A stretch of DNA of 64,000 nucleotides from the NCBI RefSeq assembly GCF_023499255.1, contig NZ_CP092183.1:2735501-2799500 (forward strand), given 5' to 3'. The notes beneath the pieces were generated by a model that saw only the letters and a list, made by a program, of their open reading frames with translations, was not told the DNA's origin and made no database searches. Positions 40,530 to 49,016 of this stretch are shown here, piece by piece; within the stretch, counting starts at the first letter, position 1, and each line of letters begins with the position of its first letter. A program made the position numbers and the translations under genes. This DNA is from Couchioplanes caeruleus. GTDB taxonomy: Bacteria; Actinomycetota; Actinomycetes; Mycobacteriales; Micromonosporaceae.

Positions 40530-42503
40530 GTGTCCGCAGCTCTGGTCGTGCCGGCGGGGACGACGGCGGCCGACGCGGTGGCCGCCGCCGGCCTGCCGCA
40601 GTCCGGCCCCAAGGCGATCGTCGTGGTCCGCGACGCCGACGGGCGCCTGCGCGACCTCGACTGGGCGCCCGGGCAGGACGCCGACGTCGAGCCGGTCGCG
40701 ATGGACTCGCCGGACGGCCTCGACGTGCTGCGCCACTCGGCCGCGCACGTGCTCGCGCAGGCCGTGCAGGACGTCTTCCCGGAGGCGAAGCTCGGCATCG
40801 GGCCGCCGATCGAGAACGGGTTCTACTACGACTTCGACGTCGAGAAGCCGTTCCAGCCCGACGACCTCGGCAAGCTCGAGAAGCGGATGCTGGAGATCGT
40901 CAAGGCGGGCCAGACCTTCCGCCGCCGCGAGTACGCGTCGCTGGACGAGGCGAAGGCCGAGCTGAGGAGCGAGCCGTACAAGCTCGAGCTGGTCGACATC
41001 AAGGGCGACGTCGACGAGGAGGCCAAGGCGGTCGGTGCCGGCGAGCTGACCCACTACGACAACCTCGACAGGGACGGCAACCGGGTCTGGGGCGACCTGT
41101 GCCGCGGCCCGCACCTGCCCAGCACCCGGCTCATCCCGGCGGTCAAGCTGATGCGCTCGGCTGCCGCGTACTGGCGGGGCAGCGAGAAGAACCCGCAGCT
41201 GCAGCGCATCTACGGCACCGCGTGGCCGAGCCGCGACGAGCTGAAGGCGTACCTGAACCGGCTCGCCGAGGCCGAGCGCCGCGACCACCGCAAGCTCGGC
41301 ACCGAGCTGGACCTGTTCTCGTTCCCCGACGAGATCGGCAGCGGCCTGGTGGTCTTCCACCCCAAGGGCGGTGTGATCAAGCGGGAGATGGAGGACTACG
41401 TCCGGGCCCGCCACATCGAGGAGGGCTTCCAGTACGTCGGCACGCCGCACATCAGCAAGGAAGGCCTGTTCCACACCTCGGGCCACCTGCCGTACTACGC
41501 GGACACGATGTTCCCTCCGATGCACATGGAGGGCGCCGACTACTACCTCAAGGCGATGAACTGCCCGATGCACAACCTGATCTTCAGGTCGCGCGGGCGG
41601 TCGTACCGTGAGCTGCCGATGCGGCTGTTCGAGTTCGGCTCGGTCTACCGCTACGAGAAGTCCGGTGTGGTGCACGGTCTGACCCGGGTGCGCGGCCTGA
41701 CCCAGGACGACTCGCACTCGTACGTCACCGCCGAGGACGCCCCGGCCGAGATCAAGCACCTGCTGAACTTCGTGCTGTCGCTGCTGCGCGACTTCGGCCT
41801 CGACGACTACTACCTCGAGCTGTCCACGCGCGACCCGAAGAGCGACAAGTTCATCGGTACGGACGAGCAGTGGGACAAGGCCACCAAGGTCCTCGAGGAC
41901 GTGGCCGTGGAGTCCGGCCTGGACCTCGTGCTCGACCCGGGCGGCGCGGCGTTCTACGGCCCGAAGATCAGCGTGCAGGCGCGCGACGCGATCGGCCGTA
42001 CCTGGCAGATGTCGACGATCCAGTACGACTTCAACCAGCCGGCCCGCTTCGGCCTGGAGTACCAGGCAGCCGACGGCTCCCGGCAGGAGCCGGTGATGAT
42101 CCACTCGGCGAAGTTCGGCTCGATCGAGCGGTTCTTCGGCGTGCTGGTCGAGCACTACGCCGGCGCGTTCCCGGCCTGGCTCGCGCCGGTGCAGGTGGTC
42201 GGCATCCCGATCCGCGACGACCACGCGGACTACCTCGAGGAGTTCGCCGCGCGGCTGCGCAAGGAGGGCATCCGGGCGGAGGTCGACCACTCCACCGACC
42301 GCATGCAGAAGAAGATCCGCACCGCCCAGCAGCAGAAGATCCCGTTCATGGCGATCGCCGGCGACGACGACGTCAACGGCGGCACGGTGTCGTTCCGCTA
42401 CCGCGACGGCTCGCAGCGCAACGGCGTGGCGCTCGACGAGGCCGTGGCGCACGTCGTCGAGGTGGTGCGCTCGCGCGTCAACACCGGGCCCTCGGCGGCC
42501 TGA
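40530..42503 (+). CDS. thrS: Threonyl-tRNA synthetase
   Basis: A 657-residue class II synthetase. GTG 40530 has GAAGGAGAA upstream. The N-terminal TGS and editing-like regions ([30 protein letters not shown]) are followed by the class II core with the zinc ligands Cys in [11 protein letters not shown], His in [10 protein letters not shown] and His in [13 protein letters not shown], and a C-terminal anticodon-binding domain ([18 protein letters not shown]). It charges tRNA-Thr with threonine and edits mischarged serine. Promoter TAGCAT about 40 nt upstream; no T-box leader fits in the gap. It starts the conserved block that continues with HIT and pgsA. Confidence 0.97.
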   Translation: MSAALVVPAGTTAADAVAAAGLPQSGPKAIVVVRDADGRLRDLDWAPGQDADVEPVAMDSPDGLDVLRHSAAHVLAQAVQDVFPEAKLGIGPPIENGFYYDFDVEKPFQPDDLGKLEKRMLEIVKAGQTFRRREYASLDEAKAELRSEPYKLELVDIKGDVDEEAKAVGAGELTHYDNLDRDGNRVWGDLCRGPHLPSTRLIPAVKLMRSAAAYWRGSEKNPQLQRIYGTAWPSRDELKAYLNRLAEAERRDHRKLGTELDLFSFPDEIGSGLVVFHPKGGVIKREMEDYVRARHIEEGFQYVGTPHISKEGLFHTSGHLPYYADTMFPPMHMEGADYYLKAMNCPMHNLIFRSRGRSYRELPMRLFEFGSVYRYEKSGVVHGLTRVRGLTQDDSHSYVTAEDAPAEIKHLLNFVLSLLRDFGLDDYYLELSTRDPKSDKFIGTDEQWDKATKVLEDVAVESGLDLVLDPGGAAFYGPKISVQARDAIGRTWQMSTIQYDFNQPARFGLEYQAADGSRQEPVMIHSAKFGSIERFFGVLVEHYAGAFPAWLAPVQVVGIPIRDDHADYLEEFAARLRKEGIRAEVDHSTDRMQKKIRTAQQQKIPFMAIAGDDDVNGGTVSFRYRDGSQRNGVALDEAVAHVVEVVRSRVNTGPSAA

Positions 42504-42522
42504 CGGCTCGCCCCGCCCGCCT

Positions 42523-42528
42523 TAGGGT
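42523..42528 (+). promoter_or_regulatory. -10 box of a probable leaderless promoter for the HIT gene
   Basis: TAGGGT lies 6 nt before GTG 42535. GGGGAG directly abuts the start codon and is too close to serve as a ribosome site. Confidence 0.4.
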
Positions 42529-42534
42529 GGGGAG

Positions 42535-43050
42535 GTGAGCGATGTGGGGGAACCGGACGGCTTCGATCGGCTCTGGACGCCGCACCGGCTGGCGTACGTG
42601 TCGGCCGGCGGCGAGAGACCCGAGGGCTGCCCGTTCTGCGTCGCCCCGGGCCTCGACGAGGCGGACAGTCTCGTCGTCGCCCGCGGCGAGCTGGTGTACG
42701 CGGTGCTGAACCTGTACCCGTACAACCCGGGCCATCTGCTGGTGTGCCCGTACCGGCACGTCGCGGACTACACCGAGCTGACCGCCGACGAGACCGTCGA
42801 GGTCGCCGAGTTCACCCAGCGGGCGATGCGCGCGGTGCGCCGGGCGAGCAGCCCGCACGGCTTCAACCTGGGCATGAACCAGGGCGCGGTGGCCGGCGCC
42901 GGCATCGCGGCCCACCTGCATCAGCACGTGGTGCCGCGGTGGGGCGGCGACGGCAACTTCATGCCGGTGATCGGCCGGACGAAGGTGCTGCCCCAGCTGC
43001 TGGGCGACACCCGCGAGCTGCTCGCGAAGGCGTGGGCGGCGGCGGGCTGA
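42535..43050 (+). CDS. HIT-domain protein (Ap4A phosphorylase/hydrolase type)
   Basis: A 171-residue nucleotide-binding enzyme. The HIT motif is AAHLHQHVVPRWGGDGNFMP, with the His triad, and the N-terminal GCPFCVAPGLDEADSLVVARG and LNLYPYNPGHLLVCPYRHV are typical of the group. In mycobacteria the homologue at the same place between thrS and pgsA is an Ap4A phosphorylase (Rv2613c); the assignment here is by position and motif. It probably degrades dinucleoside polyphosphates. In this genome the link to pgsA is broken by an 8-kb insertion. Confidence 0.92.
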   Translation: MSDVGEPDGFDRLWTPHRLAYVSAGGERPEGCPFCVAPGLDEADSLVVARGELVYAVLNLYPYNPGHLLVCPYRHVADYTELTADETVEVAEFTQRAMRAVRRASSPHGFNLGMNQGAVAGAGIAAHLHQHVVPRWGGDGNFMPVIGRTKVLPQLLGDTRELLAKAWAAAG

Positions 43051-44316
43051 TCAGCGCACCTGCTGCGCCTCCGTGACGGCTTCCTGCCACGCCTGCTCGG
43101 GTACGAGCTTGCCGATCTCGACCTCGCTGAGCTTGCGCTCGATGATCTCGCGGACCGCCGCGTTGTGCCGGCCGAGGTACTGCGCGGGCTTGCGGGCCAC
43201 CGCGCTGGTGAAGATCCGGCCCACCGGGGCGTCGGAGAAGAACGGGTTGCGGAACGACGTGACGGCCGGGTCGTCGTAGAGCTTCGGCACGGACGGCAGG
43301 TTCCCCGTCTCGATGAAGACGCGGCGCTGCTGCTCGGGTGCGGTCAGCCAGGCGGCCAGCTCGTACGCCTCCCGCGGATGCGCGCTCTGCTTCGGCACGG
43401 CCAGCCAGGACCCGCCCCAGTTGCCGGCGCCGCCGGGCACGGCCGTGACGTCCCACAGCCCGCGGGTGGCGGGCGCGTTCTGCTTGATCCAGCCCAGCAC
43501 CCAGGCGGGGCAGGTCAGCGTGGCGAAGCGGCCGCTCTGCAGCGCGGCGAGCCACTGCGGGTTGAACGGCACGTACTTGGCGGACTCGCCCGCCTCGATC
43601 ATGTCGACCGTCTGGTTCCAGGCCGTCCGGACACCCGGCGCGGTGGTGATGGTCAGGTTGTCGTCGCGGTCGAAGTAGCCGGTCGACTGCTGGGCGAGGA
43701 TCTGGTTGAAGATGTTGATGGCCGAGTCGGTCCACTGCGCCGGAAGGTCGGCCTTCTGGAACCGCCGCCCCGCCGCGACGTACGCCGGCCAGTCCGGCCA
43801 CAGCTTCGCCACGGATCCGCGGTCGGCGGGCAGCCCCGCGGCCTTGAACAGGTCCGGGCGGTAGCACATGGCCAGGCCGCCGACGTCGGTGCCGAGGCCG
43901 ATCTGGGTCCGGCCGCCGTCGGTCAGCATGGTGTCCCACTTCCACGGCAGCCACGCGTCCTTGTGCTGCCCGGCGCCCAGGTCCAGCAGGTTCACGAAGT
44001 CGTCGGAGCGGTTGCGGAACTGGACGACGTACCCCTCCTCGACGGCCACGACGTCGCCCGCGCCGCTGCCCGCGTCGAGGCGCTGCGCCAGCTGCTCGTG
44101 GTGCGCGGTGAATTCGCTGACCCGCTCGACCACGCGGATGCCGGGGTGGGTGTCCTCGTACTCGTGCAGCAGGGTCTTGTATCCGAAGTTGCCGAAGTCG
44201 TCGACGGTCAGCGTGATGCGGCCGTCGGCGGAGGCGTCCGGGGAACCGCACGCGGCGGCCCCGGCCAGCAGGGCGGCACCGGTGAGCGCGGCCACGAACC
44301 TGCGGAATCGGGTCAT
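43051..44316 (-). CDS. ABC sugar-type solute-binding lipoprotein without permeases
   Basis: A 421-residue extracellular binding protein. The signal peptide ends LAGAAACGSPD, giving a lipidated Cys near residue 23. The mature protein follows the family 1 pattern: ITLTVDDFGNFGYKTLLHEYE, GDVVAVEEGYVVQF, GLAMCYRPDLFKAAGLP and WGGSWLAVPKQSAHPREAYELAAWLT. No permease or ATPase gene adjoins it. Its start overlaps the stop of the diguanylate cyclase gene (ATGA), making it the last gene of a TetR - SGNH - GGDEF - binding protein operon. It may act as a sensor for the cyclase rather than for transport; that is inference. Confidence 0.88.
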   Translation of the reverse strand: MTRFRRFVAALTGAALLAGAAACGSPDASADGRITLTVDDFGNFGYKTLLHEYEDTHPGIRVVERVSEFTAHHEQLAQRLDAGSGAGDVVAVEEGYVVQFRNRSDDFVNLLDLGAGQHKDAWLPWKWDTMLTDGGRTQIGLGTDVGGLAMCYRPDLFKAAGLPADRGSVAKLWPDWPAYVAAGRRFQKADLPAQWTDSAINIFNQILAQQSTGYFDRDDNLTITTAPGVRTAWNQTVDMIEAGESAKYVPFNPQWLAALQSGRFATLTCPAWVLGWIKQNAPATRGLWDVTAVPGGAGNWGGSWLAVPKQSAHPREAYELAAWLTAPEQQRRVFIETGNLPSVPKLYDDPAVTSFRNPFFSDAPVGRIFTSAVARKPAQYLGRHNAAVREIIERKLSEVEIGKLVPEQAWQEAVTEAQQVR

Positions 44317-45428
44317 TGCGGAACCACCTCGCCCTTCTTCGCGCGGTACATGGCAGCGTCGGCGTGCTGCAGCAGCGTGCCCAGGTCCCGGCCGTCGGCG
44401 GGTGCGACCGCCACGCCGATGCTGGTCCCGACCACGACCGGCCGGCCGTCGATGAGCACGGGCCGGCGGACCGTCTCGTGCAGGGTGGCCGCGACGGCCG
44501 CGGCCTGCTCGGCCCCGGCGCGCGGGAGCAGGACGGCGAACTCGTCGCCGCCCAGCCGGATCGCGGTGCCGCAGTCGCGGCAGGCCTGCTCGATCTCCCG
44601 GGCCACCGCGGCGAGCAGGAGGTCGCCGGTGTGGTGGCCGTACGTGTCGTTGACGCCCTTGAAGCCGTCGAGGTCGAGGACCAGCAGGGCGGCGGGGCGC
44701 TGGGCGGACGCGGCGGGCAGCGCGTGGTGCGCGAGCCGGCGCAGCTTCTCCCGGTTGCCCAGCCCGGTGAGCGGGTCGTGCACCGCGGCGTGTTCCTGGG
44801 CCTTCTGCCGGCGCCGGACCTGCAGCACCCCGCCGAGTGCCACGAGCAGCACGACCAGGCCGCCGCCGTAGAGCAGCCGGGTGGACCGGGCGATCGACGA
44901 GTCGATGTCGCGGCGGGGCAGCAGCACCACGGCGAGCCCGTCGACCACGCCGTCGCCGTTGGCGTCGTACGGGTAGTTGACCTCGAGCAGGTGTTCCCCG
45001 GTGTGCTGGTCCTCGGCGTAGCCGGCGCTCGGCTCGTCGAGGCGTACGGCGGCGCGCCGGGCCTCGCCGAGCCGGCCGGCGAACTGGTGGTCGGGGTCGG
45101 CGTAGACCAGCCGGCCGTCGCCGAGCGACCAGATCATCAGCCCGCGCAGCTGCCCCTTCTGCTGCAGCAGCACGACGTCGGTGTCCAGCTGGGCCCGGTT
45201 CGCCGGGTGGAGCTCGTCGGTGAGGTCCTGCAGCGTGAGGCTGCGGTCGATGACCAGCGAGCTGATCACCACGACGCCCTGCAGCGCGCTGTCCAGCGTG
45301 CGGGTGCGTACCTGCTGCTGCAGCGCGTAGACGCCGGCCGCGACCGTCGCGGTCACCGCGGCCACGACCGCGAGCAGCACCCACCACGACGTCAGGGCGC
45401 GCGGTTCGGTGGGGCGTCGGCGGGACAC
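44313..45428 (-). CDS. Membrane diguanylate cyclase (GGDEF) with extracellular sensor domain
   Basis: A 371-residue protein. Two membrane helices (WWVLLAVVAAVTATVAAGVYAL and LLYGGGLVVLLVALGGVLQV) bracket an extracellular part of about 150 residues resembling CHASE-type sensors. The GGDEF domain starts DPLTGLGNREKL, has the metal/substrate part LVLDLDGFKGVNDTYGHHTGD and the active site IRLGGDEFAVLL. The inhibitory I-site reads RDCG rather than RxxD, so product inhibition may be lost. By family it makes cyclic di-GMP. GTG 45428 lies inside the SGNH gene (37-nt overlap); a later start is possible. Confidence 0.88.
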   Translation of the reverse strand: MSRRRPTEPRALTSWWVLLAVVAAVTATVAAGVYALQQQVRTRTLDSALQGVVVISSLVIDRSLTLQDLTDELHPANRAQLDTDVVLLQQKGQLRGLMIWSLGDGRLVYADPDHQFAGRLGEARRAAVRLDEPSAGYAEDQHTGEHLLEVNYPYDANGDGVVDGLAVVLLPRRDIDSSIARSTRLLYGGGLVVLLVALGGVLQVRRRQKAQEHAAVHDPLTGLGNREKLRRLAHHALPAASAQRPAALLVLDLDGFKGVNDTYGHHTGDLLLAAVAREIEQACRDCGTAIRLGGDEFAVLLPRAGAEQAAAVAATLHETVRRPVLIDGRPVVVGTSIGVAVAPADGRDLGTLLQHADAAMYRAKKGEVVPQ

Positions 45429-46594
45429 GCTCCTGTGATCGTCACCTCGGTGCGGGAGCTGAGGAATGGGAGCCGCGCGAACCGTTCGCCGATGCGGCGG
45501 TGGGTGGCCGCGTCGGGGTGCAGGCGGTCGGGCAACGGCAGCTCCTCGGCGTCGGCCTCGCCGTACAGCTCACGGCCGTCGAGGTGGTGCAGGTGCGGAT
45601 CGTCGGCGGCCCGCTGCGCCACGATGCGGGCCAGCTCGTCGCGGATGACGCGCAGGGTGAGCTTGCCGGCCGTACGTTCCGCCGGGTCGCCCGTGGCCCG
45701 GAACCGGATCTGCCCGGCCCGCAGCGCGTCGAGGTCGAAGGCGCCGGGCCCGGGGGTGTCCTCGTGGATGGGGCACAGCAGCGGGGAGATCACCAGGAGG
45801 GGCGTGGCCGGGTGCCCGTCGCGGATCGTGTCGAGGAACCCGTGCACCGCGGGGACGAACGCGCGCAGCCGCATCAGGTCGGCGTTGACCACGTTGATGC
45901 CGATCTTGACGCTGATCAGGTCGGCGGGGGTGTCGCGCATCGCCCGGGCGGTGAAGGGGTCGAGCAGGGCGCTCCCGCCGAAGCCGAGGTTGATCAGCTC
46001 CACGCCGGCCCGGGAGGCGGCGATCGCCGGCCAGGTGGTGCTGGGGGTCGCCGCGTTGGAGCCCTGGCTGATCGAGCTGCCGTGGTGCAGCCAGACCGGG
46101 CGGCCCGTCCCGGGCGCCGGCTCGACCGGTGCGTCGGTGCGCAGGGCGACGAGCTCGGTGGTCTCGTTGTGCGGCAGCCAGATCTCGACGGTCTTGTCGT
46201 GGTCCGCCAGGCCGGTGAAGCGCACCGTCCCGGCCGGTCCGGGCCGGGTCCCGGCCGTGCCGGCGGCCATGTCGACGGTCACGGTGATGCCGCCCGGCAC
46301 GCTGCCGCTGCCGGCCGGCCGGCCGTCCACCACGAGGTCGTAGACGCCCTCCGGGCGGGCCGGCATGCCGGCGTACACCCGCTTGGTCGGCACGGTGTCC
46401 AGCTCGACGGTGGTCGCCCTGCTGCGGAACACCACGCGTACGCCGGAGGGCTGCGACTCCGCCATCAGGAGCTGACCGTCGGCGCCCCGGGCCCGGGCCC
46501 GGGCGGGGAGCCGGTGCGGCAGGAGCCCGTGCTCCGTGGTCTCGGACTCCAGCGCGCCGCGCAGCAGGTCCGGGGTGACCGGGGTGGTGATCAC
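45392..46594 (-). CDS. SGNH/GDSL-family hydrolase
   Basis: A 400-residue protein. The N-terminal 150 residues are a beta-rich domain (GVRVVFRSRATTVELDT, TVRFTGLADHDKTVEIWLP), as in carbohydrate-esterase-like SGNH proteins. Catalytic blocks: I VWLHHGSSISQGSN (nucleophile Ser), II LGFGGSALLDP, III KIGINVVNADLMR and V DRLHPDAATH (Asp-x-x-His). No signal peptide is visible, so it probably acts in the cytoplasm on an acyl or acetyl ester. It starts inside the TetR gene's stop (ATGA overlap) and overlaps the cyclase gene. Confidence 0.86.
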   Translation of the reverse strand: MITTPVTPDLLRGALESETTEHGLLPHRLPARARARGADGQLLMAESQPSGVRVVFRSRATTVELDTVPTKRVYAGMPARPEGVYDLVVDGRPAGSGSVPGGITVTVDMAAGTAGTRPGPAGTVRFTGLADHDKTVEIWLPHNETTELVALRTDAPVEPAPGTGRPVWLHHGSSISQGSNAATPSTTWPAIAASRAGVELINLGFGGSALLDPFTARAMRDTPADLISVKIGINVVNADLMRLRAFVPAVHGFLDTIRDGHPATPLLVISPLLCPIHEDTPGPGAFDLDALRAGQIRFRATGDPAERTAGKLTLRVIRDELARIVAQRAADDPHLHHLDGRELYGEADAEELPLPDRLHPDAATHRRIGERFARLPFLSSRTEVTITGACPADAPPNRAP

Positions 46595-47160
46595 GGCAGC
46601 ATCCTCATGCGCAGGAGCCCGTCGAGGGCGTCGAGAATGCGCTCCCAGCTCGTCTGGGCGTCCGGGGCGCTGTGGTCGAAACCGCCGGCCGCCTCCAGGT
46701 CGGCGTACCCGTGGAAGACGCTGCCCAGCAGGCGTACGGCGTGGGTCTGGTCGGGCCCGGTGAGCTCGTAGCCGCGCAGGATCGCCCGCATCATCCGCGC
46801 GTGCCGGACCCCGGCGCTGCCCGCGGCGGTCTCCGCGTCGAGCCGGAGCCGGGTGGCGGCGTACCGGCCGGGGTGCGCGCGGGCGTAGTCGCGGTAGACG
46901 TTCGCGAAGGCGATCAGCGCGTCCCGGCCGGACCGCCCGGCGAGCGCCTCCGCGGCCCGGTCGGCCAGCTCCTCGAGGGCGAGCAACGCGATGCCGGTCC
47001 GCAGGTCCTGTGCGTTGCGGACGTGCGAGTAGAGGCTGGCGACCTTCACGTCGAACCGGCGCGCCAGCTCCGACGGGGTGACCCGGTCGAAGCCGATCTC
47101 GTCGGCGAGGTCGGCGCCGGCCCGGATCAGCCGGTCACGGGACAGCCCTGCGCGCGTCAT
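46591..47160 (-). CDS. TetR-family regulator of the SGNH-GGDEF-binding-protein operon
   Basis: A 189-residue TetR repressor. The helix-turn-helix is LADEIGFDRVTPSELARRFDVKVASLYSHVRNAQDL. The C-terminal part (YRDYARAHPGRYAATRLRLD, FHGYADLEAAGGF) matches the WHG/TetR_C_13-like ligand domain. It is the first gene of the operon and likely autoregulates it. The start ATG 47160 is preceded at 6 nt by TAGGCT, so it is probably leaderless, and a CCTAA-N5-TTAGG palindrome overlaps that box. Confidence 0.9.
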   Translation of the reverse strand: MTRAGLSRDRLIRAGADLADEIGFDRVTPSELARRFDVKVASLYSHVRNAQDLRTGIALLALEELADRAAEALAGRSGRDALIAFANVYRDYARAHPGRYAATRLRLDAETAAGSAGVRHARMMRAILRGYELTGPDQTHAVRLLGSVFHGYADLEAAGGFDHSAPDAQTSWERILDALDGLLRMRMLP

Positions 47161-47168
47161 GCCCAGAG

Positions 47169-47183
47169 CCTAACACCTTTAGG
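47169..47183 (-). promoter_or_regulatory. Operator candidate over the -10 of the first TetR gene
   Basis: CCTAA and TTAGG are inverted arms separated by CACCT. On the minus strand the overlapping TAGGCT box (47167-47172) sits 6 nt before ATG 47160. The whole promoter falls in and beyond the 30-bp gap between the two TetR genes. Confidence 0.4.
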
Positions 47184-47190
47184 AAGGTAC

Positions 47191-47772
47191 CTACACCGTT
47201 ACGGCTCCGAGGGCGCGGACGCCGGCCACGATCTGCTCCGCCGACGGGGCCCGCTCCGGGTCGGCCAGCCACTGGGTCATCACCCCGGACATCAGCGCCA
47301 TCGCCACCGAGCCGAGCGTGCGGACGGTCTCGGCGTCGAGGTCGTCCTCGAGGCGGCCGGTGATCAGCGCGGTCAGGCCCCGGCGGCCCTGCTCCATGCC
47401 GTCGGCGATCTGCTCGAGCAGCCCGGGGGAGTGCTGGCTCACCAGCATGGCCTCGACGCTGGCGAGCCACAGCGCCCGGTGGGTCCCGAGGGTGCCGATC
47501 ACCCGCCTCCAGTAGCGGGTCAGCTGGTCGCCCGTCTCACCCGGCTGCTCGGTGGCCAGGGCGGCCCCGATCGTCTCGCCCCACTCCTCGATCGCGCTCA
47601 GCATGGCGGCGTTCATCAGCGCCTGGGTGGAGCCGTAGTGATAGCCGATCGAGCCGAGGTTGGTGCCCGAGGCGGCCACGATGTCGCGGGCCGTCGTGCG
47701 CGCGTAGCCCTTCTCGTAGAGGCAGCGCTTCGCGCCTTCGAGCAGGTCCTCGCGGTGTCCCATGGCCGCCAT
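47191..47772 (-). CDS. TetR-family regulator, divergent from the FAD monooxygenase
   Basis: A 193-residue repressor from ATG 47772 (an ATG at 47763 is the alternative). The helix-turn-helix is KGYARTTARDIVAASGTNLGSIGYHYGSTQALM. The rest is helical, with a ligand-pocket region like TetR_C_6-type proteins. The start lies 6 nt after a TATAGA box that is part of the 29-bp palindrome shared with the monooxygenase gene, so the protein very likely represses both itself and that gene, with release by a small ligand such as an antibiotic. Confidence 0.9.
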   Translation of the reverse strand: MAAMGHREDLLEGAKRCLYEKGYARTTARDIVAASGTNLGSIGYHYGSTQALMNAAMLSAIEEWGETIGAALATEQPGETGDQLTRYWRRVIGTLGTHRALWLASVEAMLVSQHSPGLLEQIADGMEQGRRGLTALITGRLEDDLDAETVRTLGSVAMALMSGVMTQWLADPERAPSAEQIVAGVRALGAVTV

Positions 47773-47779
47773 CCTAGCT

Positions 47780-47808
47780 CTATACAAACGTATAAGACGT
47801 TTGTATAG
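47780..47808. promoter_or_regulatory. 29-bp palindromic operator containing two overlapping divergent promoters
   Basis: Arms CTATACAAACGT and ACGTTTGTATAG are perfect inverted repeats around ATAAG. On each strand the palindrome supplies TATACA, a 17-nt spacer, then a -10 box (TATAGT for the monooxygenase, TATAGA for TetR), each 6 nt from its start codon. Repressor binding would therefore block both promoters at once. Confidence 0.85.
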
Positions 47809-47815
47809 TAGTCGC

Positions 47816-49012
47816 GTGAGTGAGCGTGAGGTTCTGATCTCGGGCGCCGGCGTGGCCGGTCCCGCCCTGGCCCTGGCCCTGCACCGGCACGGTTTCCGGG
47901 CCACGGTCGTCGAGCGGGCCCCGGCCCTGCGCGACGGCGGCTACAAGGTGGACATCCGCGGCGCGGCCGTCGAGGTGCTCAAGCGGCTCGGCATGTTCGA
48001 GGCGGCGCGGGCCGCCGACACCGCCATGCGCACCGTCACCTACGTCCGCGGCGACAGCCGGCCCGTCGCCACCCTCGACGCGAACCTGCTGATGGGCCGC
48101 CGCGGCGACGACCTCGAGGTCATGCGGACCGACCTCGCCCGGATCCTGCACGCGGCCACCGCCGGCGCCGTGGAGTACGTCTTCGGCGACTCCATCGCCT
48201 CACTCGACGAGCGGCCCGACGGCGTCGCTGTCACCTTCGCCGGCGGCGCCACCCGGCGCTTCGACCTGGTCGTGGCGGCGGACGGGCTGCACTCGGCGAC
48301 CCGGCGCATGGCGATGGGCGAGGTGCCGCTGCGGCACCTGGGCGCGTACATCTCGATCTTCGACCTCGACGGCGACCTCGGCCTGGACCACGAGGAGGTC
48401 TTCCACGTCGAGCCGGGACGCATGGTCTTCGCCTACAGCACCGGCGCCGGGGAGCCCGCCAAGGCCGGGCTGGTGTTCGCCTCGCCGGTGCTGCCGAGGA
48501 CCGTGGACGGCCGGCGGGTGCTGCGGGAGCGTTTCGCCGGTGCCGGCTGGCGGGTGCCGTCGTTCCTGGAGAACCTCGACGCGGTCGACGACCTCTACTT
48601 CGACTCGCTCAGCCAGGTGGAGCTGCCCCGCTGGTCGGCCGGGCGGGTCGTGCTGCTCGGCGACGCCGCGCACTGCCCGGCTCCCTCGTCGGGGCAGGGC
48701 ACGAGCCTCGCGCTGGTGGGGGCGTACGTGCTGGCCGGCGAGCTGGCGAAGGGGGACGGGCCCGCGGCGGCGTTCGCCCGCTACGAGGCGGTCATGCGCC
48801 CGTACGTGGCCCGCAACCAGGAGCTGGGCCGCAAGATGGCGGGCGACATGGTGCCCGGCGGGCGGGTCAAGGTCGCGCTGATGCACCATGCGATGCGCAC
48901 CCTGCGGTTCAACCCGTGGAAGCGGCAGATCATCGAGCAGGTCACCCGCCCGGTGCACCTGGCGGCCAACGCCATCGAGCTGCCCTCGTACCCGATGGCG
49001 GCGGCCGTCTGA
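47816..49012 (+). CDS. FAD-dependent monooxygenase (tetracycline-inactivation/hydroxylase type)
   Basis: A 398-residue flavoprotein from GTG 47816, leaderless. FAD motifs: GXGXXG-like ISGAGVAGPALALALHRHGF at the start, the DG motif DLVVAADGLHSATRR and GD motif VVLLGDAAHCPAPSSGQGTSLALVGAYVLAGEL. The family includes aromatic hydroxylases of antibiotic pathways and resistance enzymes such as TetX. Pairing with a divergent TetR suggests an inducible resistance or detoxification role; the substrate is unknown. Confidence 0.9.
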   Translation: MSEREVLISGAGVAGPALALALHRHGFRATVVERAPALRDGGYKVDIRGAAVEVLKRLGMFEAARAADTAMRTVTYVRGDSRPVATLDANLLMGRRGDDLEVMRTDLARILHAATAGAVEYVFGDSIASLDERPDGVAVTFAGGATRRFDLVVAADGLHSATRRMAMGEVPLRHLGAYISIFDLDGDLGLDHEEVFHVEPGRMVFAYSTGAGEPAKAGLVFASPVLPRTVDGRRVLRERFAGAGWRVPSFLENLDAVDDLYFDSLSQVELPRWSAGRVVLLGDAAHCPAPSSGQGTSLALVGAYVLAGELAKGDGPAAAFARYEAVMRPYVARNQELGRKMAGDMVPGGRVKVALMHHAMRTLRFNPWKRQIIEQVTRPVHLAANAIELPSYPMAAAV

Positions 49013-49016
49013 GGGG

